From contig JAJTTP010000025.1 in NCBI GenBank assembly GCA_023313575.1, forward strand, positions 186,001 through 250,000: DNA of 64,000 bases. Direction: 5' to 3'. The notes under the pieces are model-generated. The model worked only from the letters and a program-made list of their open reading frames with translations, was not told where the DNA came from and made no database searches. Below are positions 57,054 to 64,000 of the stretch, one piece after another. This DNA comes from Eutypella sp. D-1. Taxonomy: Eukaryota; Ascomycota; Sordariomycetes; Xylariales; Diatrypaceae. The position numbers were made by a program, and so were the translations under genes. Position 1 is the first letter of the stretch. Every line of letters begins with the position of its first letter.

Positions 57054-60000
57054 ATGCCTACCAGTGGATATATCGGTTTACTCGCAACATTGGGTCTCGC
57101 GGCTCGACTTGTTGTCGGGCAGCTAAACCCTGATTGCAACCCACTAGAGACAACATGTCCGCCGAAGAAAGGGTGGCCCGAACAGAATTACTACATCGAC
57201 TTCACCAAGGAGTCAAAGGCACCCCCGAACTGGGTTATTGCGAACTACGAGAACATCAACTTCACCCCCAATGGTGCCGAGTTCCCTTACGCCAAAAGAA
57301 AGAATGCCCCGAACATGTGGACCGACTTCTACATGCTCGGTGGCCGCTACGACGTAGTGATGAAGATTGCTCCCGGACAAGGGATCATCAGCAGCGCCGT
57401 TCTATGGTCCGACGTCCAAGATGAGATCGATTGGGAATTCTCAGGAAATCAGCATGGGGAGAAGCCGTTCCCCCCACCCGACGGGATGTGGACAGTAGAG
57501 ACGAATGTTTTCACCCGTGGAAAGATGTGGGACGGCGCCGCCACCTACCAGAAAGATGCCCATAAGCCCACCGAGGAATTCCATACTTATTCCGTAGATT
57601 GGGACGAGAACCATATAAACTGGTACGTCGATAACAAGCTCGTTCGTGGCATTCTGGCCAAAGATACGCCCAAAGGATTCGAATTCCCAACCTCACCTAT
57701 GAAGCTTCAGATTGGGCTTTGGGGCGGAGGCGACCCTGACAACAGTTACTGGACCAAGCTTTGGGCTGGTAGCGACATCGACTTTACTGGAATGCCTTAC
57801 ACAGCATACGTGAAGAGTGTGAACATCACCAACAAATACCCGGCTTGTCAGTATAAGTTCAAGGACCAAGTAAGTTGCCGACTATTGTTTATTTGAAGAG
57901 TCTTGTATTAACCTCGTGTAGAGTGGAAAGTTCGAGTCGATCGAGAGGATACAGGACGGCTGCAGCCCTTCAGGCACGTCTTCCATAGAGACATCCAACA
58001 CGCCAAAGCTTGCCAGGAAACAGCTAACCCCGGAAGCTCCATCCTACGCAGCCTCTCCGATGCCGTCTAGTTCGCCGGGATCAGTAGTGCCCCCTGTGCC
58101 GCCTTCCTCCAGCGGCTACGTCGCATCTCCTATACCTACTACTTCTCAAGGTTATCAGGCTTCGTCAATGCCACCTAGTTCTCAGGGATCCGTAACCTCC
58201 TCAACTCCATCCACTTCCAACGGTTATGTCGCATCTCCTTTGCCTAGCTCTTCTCAGGGGTATCAAGCGTCTTCGGCGCCCACCAGCTCCAAGGGAGATG
58301 CGAGCTCACCAATCCCGTCAAGTTCTCAAGGATCCTCAGTTTCTCCAGCACCGACTACCTCGCAAGGTTACGTCGCTTCTCCAATGCCTAGTAGTTCCCA
58401 GACAGGTGGAGACCTCACGAAGGCACCTCCCTCATCCCCATCCGAGTCGCAGACAACCCCTACGTCTGCCCCAGGGAAGATCACGTATCCTGAGAAAGAT
58501 ATGCCGCCGATCCCACCATCCTCATCTGTTCAGTCGAATGCTACGGCGACAGGCACATCGGCCACCGTATCAGCGTCGCCGTCATCATCAGCAACTGGGA
58601 GCGGATATCCCACTTCCGGGGGAATCCTGAGCAGTCTTAGTTCTTTTATCTTGGGTTCAACTAGTAGCGGTAGCCTGACCAGCCCTGGAACTAGCGGTTA
58701 CCCCCAGATCACGATGCCAACGACTTCTGGTTCAGTCCCTCCTCCAGAAAGCGGGCCCGCTACCGGAAACTTTTCATCGACTGCTGTTTCGAACGCGACT
58801 ACTAGTGGCTCTATCATAACTACTAGCACGATATCGACAGTCTACTCGACCAATATCTACACTGTCACGTCTTGCCCACCTGAAGTGACTAACTGCCCTA
58901 CTGGACAGATCACTACAGAGTTGATATCTCTCACTACTACAGTGTGTCCCGTGACCAGTACGATTGGAGTTGACAAGCCGAGCGTTCCCAGCAGTAGCCC
59001 TGTGCCATCCTCGTCATCCGGGAGCCTGTCGCTCAGTGCACCCCTGAATACTTCATCGGCTGCTGAAATTGCAAGCTCGTCGTTGGGCTATGTAGCCTCA
59101 TCGTTAAGCTCGAGCTTGGCATTTCCCTCAGCAAACTCCACAGGCAACAGTACAGGATTCAGTTCGGCCCCCCCTGTTCGGCTGCTGCCCCCGAAAACGT
59201 ATACGGCGAGTAGCAGGGTTACGACGAGCACCCTATCGACGGTGTATTCGACCAACATTGCCACCATAACATCATGCGCCCCAGAAGTCACGAATTGCCC
59301 GAAAGGCCAGGTAACCACAGAGGTAGTCTCATTGTATACTACCATCTGTCCGGTTACTCAAGATATTATCGACGGGACCACATATACCCAGCCTGAGACT
59401 ACGTCACCGAGCACACCCTCGCCTTCTCCAGGGTCTTCGTATCCTGCTTCCGGTGGACCACCTCCAGCAACTACATCTGATAGCATCGTAAGCGGCCCAG
59501 TCCCACCGATCGGAGCCATTCCTGTCGGCAACTCCAGTGTACCTTTTGGAAACGACACGACAGCTATTCCTGGGAGTTCTTCGGCTCTACCATCCATGAT
59601 CACGAATTCTTCCACGGCAGTTCCTATGACCACCTCAACTGTTTACTCGACCAACATCTACACTGTGACTTCGTGTGCACCGGATGTGACAGACTGCCCT
59701 AAAGGTCAAGTGACAACGGAGCTTGTATCGCTATACACGACGATCTGTCCTGTCGACAAGAGTCCAACCGCACCATCTGCAGGATTGAAAGTACCTGAGA
59801 CGTCAGCACAGCCGACTCCACCAGAGTCTAGTGTAGAGGCCAGTTCTGCGACTCTCACAACGGAGAATGGTGCACCTAGTACCCCGATTAACACGACTCC
59901 GGCACCGCCGTCTTATACGACGTCAACGGTGTACTCAACGAACATCTATACCGTTACGTCCTGTGCTCCAGAAGTCACCAACTGTCCAGCAAGTATGGGT

Positions 60001-61082
60001 AAAGTTACAACCGAAGTAGTTGCAATTTCGACCACTGTGTGCCCCGTAACCGAGACGAAGCCCAAAGAGCCGGCGCCATCGACTCCTGAAGGATCCTACT
60101 CAACCACGGCCGTCACGATCAGTACGGTGTTTGGTACCTCGACTGTTCTAGTAACTTCGACTATCAGCTTCATCGATACTCCCGCCCCGACCACTCCACC
60201 CAGTACCGGCACTATTGGTACTAGCGGAACTTCCGAGGTTTCGCCCGAGACAACCGGTGTCTATCAGAATAAGAGTAAGCCCTGTACAACCCTGACTCTA
60301 GGCAAATATTTCACAACTGTAATCGAGTATGAGTCGATGACTGCTGAACCCACCACATCCGAAGCTACCCAGCCATCGATGGATGTGCCAAGCTACCAGA
60401 TGAGCCAGCCAGATAGCACCATGGAGATGGGATCGGCTCAGGCTCCTTCAGGCACCACCCCAGCTCCAAGGTTAGTAACATACTAATATCAACCCTTTAT
60501 ATCATTTGAACTTGCCCTGCCACTTAGGAAACGAATACTGACTCTTGTCCTCGTAGTCCATTACCGCCTAAGCCTACAGCTCAACAGAAGGTCCCCGCGC
60601 CATCAGAACCAACCGACGTGATTGATAAAGGCACCACGACAATTACTAGCGCCTTTACCGATCAGTCCACGGTATACCTGACACGTCCGCACAAGACGGA
60701 GAAGCCAGCTCCCAGCCCAGCTCCGGGGACCCCAGGCGAGGACGCATGTGCAAGCTGCCCCTGCGAGCCCACCACGGTCTCGGTAACCGTGACTGCTGCC
60801 GGCTCTACTCAGACCGCCACCGTCACCGTTACTAGCACCGTGCAGCCACCATTCCCCACCGGTGGTGGAAGCACTGGAGGTATATATGGGACTGGCACTG
60901 GCGCTGTTCCGACGACTACGAGTTCCGACGCGGCGGGCTCTAGTACTGATGACAATACCGGATACCCGACCATAAGCACCAGCGCGGTCACAAGTAGCTC
61001 TATGGGCAGTGATATGCCTATGCGGAGATGGTTCCGAAGAGCACCCTACGGGCATGGGCACGGTCAGCACAGACATGGTTGA
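57054..61082 (+). CDS. Crh-type GH16 cell-wall glycosidase/transglycosylase with long Ser/Thr-rich repeats
   Basis: Crh enzymes crosslink chitin to beta-glucan in fungal cell walls. Three exons (57054-57869, 57922-60470, 60557-61082) join to 1296 residues. Residues 1-22 form a signal peptide, followed by the Crh-type CNPLETTCPPKKGW. The GH16 catalytic motif is DEIDWEF (E124, D126, E128), with the DENHINWYVDNKLVR and GLWGGGDPDNSYW segments of the family. After residue 272 the protein becomes Ser/Thr/Pro-rich. It has 12-residue repeats (PSSSQGYVASPM type, about 318-430) and then four cysteine modules with YSTNIYTVTSCAPEVTNCPK, near residues 575, 703, 841 and 938, like flocculin-type repeats. 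The C-terminus ends in GHGHGQHRHG with no hydrophobic GPI tail. It is far longer than usual Crh proteins (about 400-500). Confidence 0.9.
58060..58400 (+). repeat. 12-residue Ser/Pro coding repeats
   Basis: About ten 36-bp units coding PSSSQGYVASPM-like peptides in alternating variants, inside the Crh-type gene. Confidence 0.85.
58830..60055 (+). repeat. Four flocculin-like cysteine modules
   Basis: Four copies of a module of about 43 residues (TSTVYSTNIYTVTSC, then a CP-containing stretch, TTEVVSLYTTICPVT), starting near 58830, 59215, 59630 and 59920. They are separated by variable Ser/Pro linkers. Each has three to four conserved cysteines. Confidence 0.85.
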
Positions 61083-61573
61083 AAAGGGGTATGGCGGGTC
61101 GTTTTCATGATTTCGTATTTTTGAGTCTGACGTCTTCCTTAAAGTTTGTATTTCAATTCTCATGTAGATATTATTGAATGAATACAGATTTGCACTGGAA
61201 TAACACCTATCATCATCTCTGATTCTGGATGTGTGTGAGTCCTGTCGAGCTGGGCAAAAGGGTTCCGCTTGCACAAAACCCCTGAAAATGAATTCCTTCC
61301 ACGAGGCAGGGGCGCTAAGAGCAGCCGTAAGCTTGCTTATTGGCCTCCCTAACCCCCTATAAAAACTGCATAATATTAGCGGGTAGCGTTCATGCTTCCT
61401 CGCCAATTAGACGGAATATTATAGAAAACACACGAATACCATATATACGGCACAGTGCGAAAAATCAGCGAGTTTCAAGAGCAATTCCGCCAGTATGATT
61501 CGCACGCGTAAGATGGTAAGGCCTTGGCGATAATGTATAGTTGGATAAATGAAGCGCAACATCCAAAATATCA
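61083..61573. other. Intergenic between convergent genes
   Basis: Spacer of 491 bases holding the 3' flanks of the Crh-type gene (+) and the MFS gene (-). No gene is seen. Confidence 0.5.
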
Positions 61574-62992
61574 TTATCGTTCAACTGCACGGTCGCGTAA
61601 TCTTGAGCTAGCCATAACGAATCCCGCGCCTAGTATCATGACGCAGCCAGACCAGATCTGCATGTAAAGGTAGTCTCCATCAGCGACATCTACCAGTGCC
61701 CCGGCTATCGGCGGGCCAATTAAGCAAGATACGGAGATTATGGTCATCACCATTCCTGACCTTGTCCCGACCTTACTCAGGTCGGTTGTTAGAGTTGGTA
61801 TGCCCGTCATAGCGATTCCCTGCGTCCCTCCATTGACTAGTCCGCTCAACACGGCGAAGGCGAGCAAGCTCCCCGAATCCCGGATTCCAATCCATCCAAA
61901 ATACAGAATACCAGAAACTGAAGCCAAGGGAACAAGAGTATTGAAAGGACCAAAGTACGCATCGGAGAGCAATGCAGGACCCACTCTTCCCGGAAATCCC
62001 ATGGCATTGGCGATGAGAAGAGTTGTCAGAGAAGAAGCACGGTCCATCCCGAGAATCGTCTCTCCATAATGATTAATCTTTTGGGGGAAATAGGTCAGCC
62101 AAAAAGAACAGGAATCATGGGCTTTGGTGACGGAAAAGGCTTACATAGCTATAAATTAGGTACACCCCGAGAAGCAAGAAGAAAACGCCGGCCGTGTATA
62201 ACGTGTAGGGTAATTCTTTGAAAGCGGCCCACTCGACCAAAGGTCCGCTAGGCCGAGGTGGTAACCGCGCGCGAGCGAAAGTCACGATCACGGCGGCGTT
62301 GAACATCATGACAAAGCCCATGACTCGCATTGTCCAGGGGAAACCCACCTTGGAGGTGAGTTGCTGTGCGATCAGGGGATAGATGACGCCGCCAACGGCG
62401 CTTCCACTGGTCACCAGCGCGACGGCTAAGGCCCGCTTCTTAGCAAAGTAGGTGGCGATGCAAGAGAGAATAGGACAGTAGATGAGGCCGGCTCCGAGAC
62501 CGGCGCAGACTCCTTGAGCGAGGAAAAGCTGCCAGTATTTGGTCGCCAGCGAGGCCATGAAAACTCCCAGAACCTGCAGGAAGGAACCGGTGGTAATAAG
62601 TGTTCGAAAATAGCCCGCGTCAAACATGCGCCCGGAGAACGCCCCTATCAAGGCGAGAAAGCAGACCTGTATACTCCCCATCCAGGAGATCGCGGAGAGG
62701 TCCAAGCCGAGTTGGGTTGAATAGTACTGCTCGAAGATGCCATAGCTATTTAGCCACCCATACGTGTTGAACAGTGCGAGGCTACAATGATGTTAGTGCG
62801 ATAATACCAAACTCAAGGCTGGCAGAACAAAGGGCATCAGTGATCTGAATAAGAGACCTACCTGGCAACGGCAACTTGTAGCCAGGCTTTACCCCCATCA
62901 GGTGGAGGCCCAATCGCTTCATGGTTTGATGGGCTTATTTGCATCTTGGAACGAACTTGCAGTTGTACTTGTTCCACCTTTTCTGCAGCCAT
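61574..62992 (-). CDS. Major facilitator superfamily transporter, monocarboxylate-transporter type
   Basis: Three exons (62992-62862, 62781-62145, 62077-61574) join to 423 residues. A hydrophilic N-terminus ends in PPPDGGKAWLQVAVA, the PPDGG(x)GW-like entry to TM1 seen in fungal MCT-type (Mch) carriers. SLALFNTYGWLNSYGIFEQY fits TM1 and the following loop. Further TM segments include AQGVCAGLGAGLIYCPILSC, ALVTSGSAVGGVIYPLIAQQ, VFFLLLGVYLIYSY and MVMTIISVSCLIGPPIAGAL, consistent with 11-12 helices. Substrate is unknown; relatives carry monocarboxylates, riboflavin or metabolites. The start at 62992 is preferred over an upstream in-frame Met at 63049 because MCT N-termini are short and polar. 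Confidence 0.88.
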
Positions 62993-63877
62993 GATTTTCA
63001 AAATGTCCCCCGGAAAGGTTACGAAATAAACGATGTTAATCCACGACACTCCATACGCTTTGGATGTAGAATATATTAGCTATCAATTGGTTCCTGGCAA
63101 TGCCTGGGTATTATATCGTAAGCACGTGATAATTCGGTTGAAAATAAGAAAGGGGGAAACTGCGCGTGGATACCGGGGAATAATCAAATTTCTTAGCGAC
63201 TTAAAGTAGGTAAAGGGTTTACTAGCTGGATTTATAATTATAGACGAAGATGATGCTGTAGCTAATTCCAATAGAGACCGCATCTACAAACCCTTCCGAT
63301 GCAATAGGTCTTCGCTTTTGGTAGTAAAATGTTAGTATTGACAATTTTGCTTGCTTCATCTCATTTTTTTTTTCTCTTTTTCTTTTGGGGTCCTAATTCT
63401 GACGAATCGGCAATTCAACCAGGGAACCCCCCTTTTAGGCCCCCGTTTTTACGACCTTTACTGCAGATCACGTGGGTCTGATCTATGAATGGTATTATCA
63501 CCTCATACTATCCTTGCAATAAGTACTAGGTAATTTTCCATTTACTGTTTGTTGACTGTGAGCTTTCGAGATAACGGCCGGGCGTAGTAGGGAACTTGGA
63601 TATATATCATTAAACTATAGTGTCAAAAATATCCGTGCCCATTGAAAATCCCAGCCAAAATCGCCGTTTTACTACTTTTTCCAAAGGCTATAACTCGATC
63701 AGAAAGAATCGGAAAAATATACGGGTAAAAGATTTATTTTAGGCATATACGGTAACCACAATCAAGTCTATTCAAAACTGGAAATAGGCTTAACCCAAAG
63801 TTACATGTATATAAGTATATCCAACGCAACAACCAGAATAAAATATAGAAATCATCTTCTAGATCAGTTCTTCTTAT
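62993..63877. other. A+T-rich intergenic region
   Basis: Upstream of the MFS gene. It contains T-runs (63364-63385) and A+T-rich sequence to 63860. No gene is seen. Confidence 0.5.
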
Positions 63878-64000
63878 TTAGGGGGGCACCGCGCCTAGCT
63901 GGGTAATAATCGCCTCGCGATATTCCTTTAACAGGACATTAGCCTCGATCACCAACGCATCTGTATCTCCCCAAACGCTCTTGCCTGTTACCATCGCTCG
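63878..64000 (-). CDS. 3' end of an unknown gene, cut by the window edge
   Basis: The minus strand is open from the window edge to a TAA at 63880-63878 (40 codons). It reads MVTGKSVWGDTDALVIEANV, LLKEYREAIITQLGAVPP and stop. Amino-acid use looks like a real protein and unlike the surrounding A+T-rich spacer. The family is not recognised; the rest lies beyond 64000. Confidence 0.4.
   Translation of the reverse strand, partial: RAMVTGKSVWGDTDALVIEANVLLKEYREAIITQLGAVPP

Noticed and set aside
63300..63870. A+T-rich block as a mutated (RIP-affected) transposon
   Set aside because: No remnant of transposase, terminal repeats or target-site duplication could be seen; composition alone is not enough.

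Overview
This is nuclear DNA of a filamentous ascomycete (Pezizomycotina, most like a Sordariomycete). The genes are interrupted by short introns (about 50-250 nt) with GTAAGT-type donors. The gene set includes adenosine kinase, ribosomal protein uL2, Yak1 kinase, a Pub1/TIA-1-type three-RRM protein, Atg16, Dot1, a Crh-type cell-wall glycosidase, a fungal CorA-like membrane protein and small secreted proteins. No rRNA, tRNA, CRISPR or recognisable transposon was found. I could not determine the species.

Region 1 (1-28 kb) is housekeeping. In order it carries adenosine kinase (-), ribosomal protein uL2 (-) and an RRM protein (+) sharing a divergent promoter with a GATAA cluster, then YAK1 (-), PUB1 (-) and an Ala/Pro-rich protein with an acidic tail, possibly a Mediator-type co-activator (+). 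The genes are separated by unusually long non-coding stretches: 7.2-11.2 kb, 14.2-22.0 kb and 23.8-27.0 kb. These are packed with microsatellites, homopolymers and dispersed TACCTAGGTA-like motifs.

Region 2 (28-46 kb) looks accessory. It contains an F-box protein, a CorA-like two-TM protein, a DUF3712-type membrane protein, a secreted protein made of 31 unbroken 19-residue repeats, a mini F-box ORF, a short-chain dehydrogenase with a frame break, and a small secreted protein. The repeat protein (37925-40469) is the most striking object in the window. Its units fall into three classes, A, B and C, that follow a fixed order rule.

Region 3 (47-64 kb) mixes housekeeping and surface functions. 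It has Atg16 (autophagy) convergent with Dot1 (H3K79 methyltransferase), a spliced 215-residue unknown protein, a cysteine-rich secreted protein, a 1296-residue Crh-type GH16 protein with Ser/Thr-rich repeats, an MFS transporter, and the 3' end of a gene cut by the window edge.

Exon boundaries were worked out by hand from splice consensus, reading frame and remembered family sequences. Most close exactly in frame, which is why many coordinates are given to the base. No alignment, RNA evidence or database search was available.
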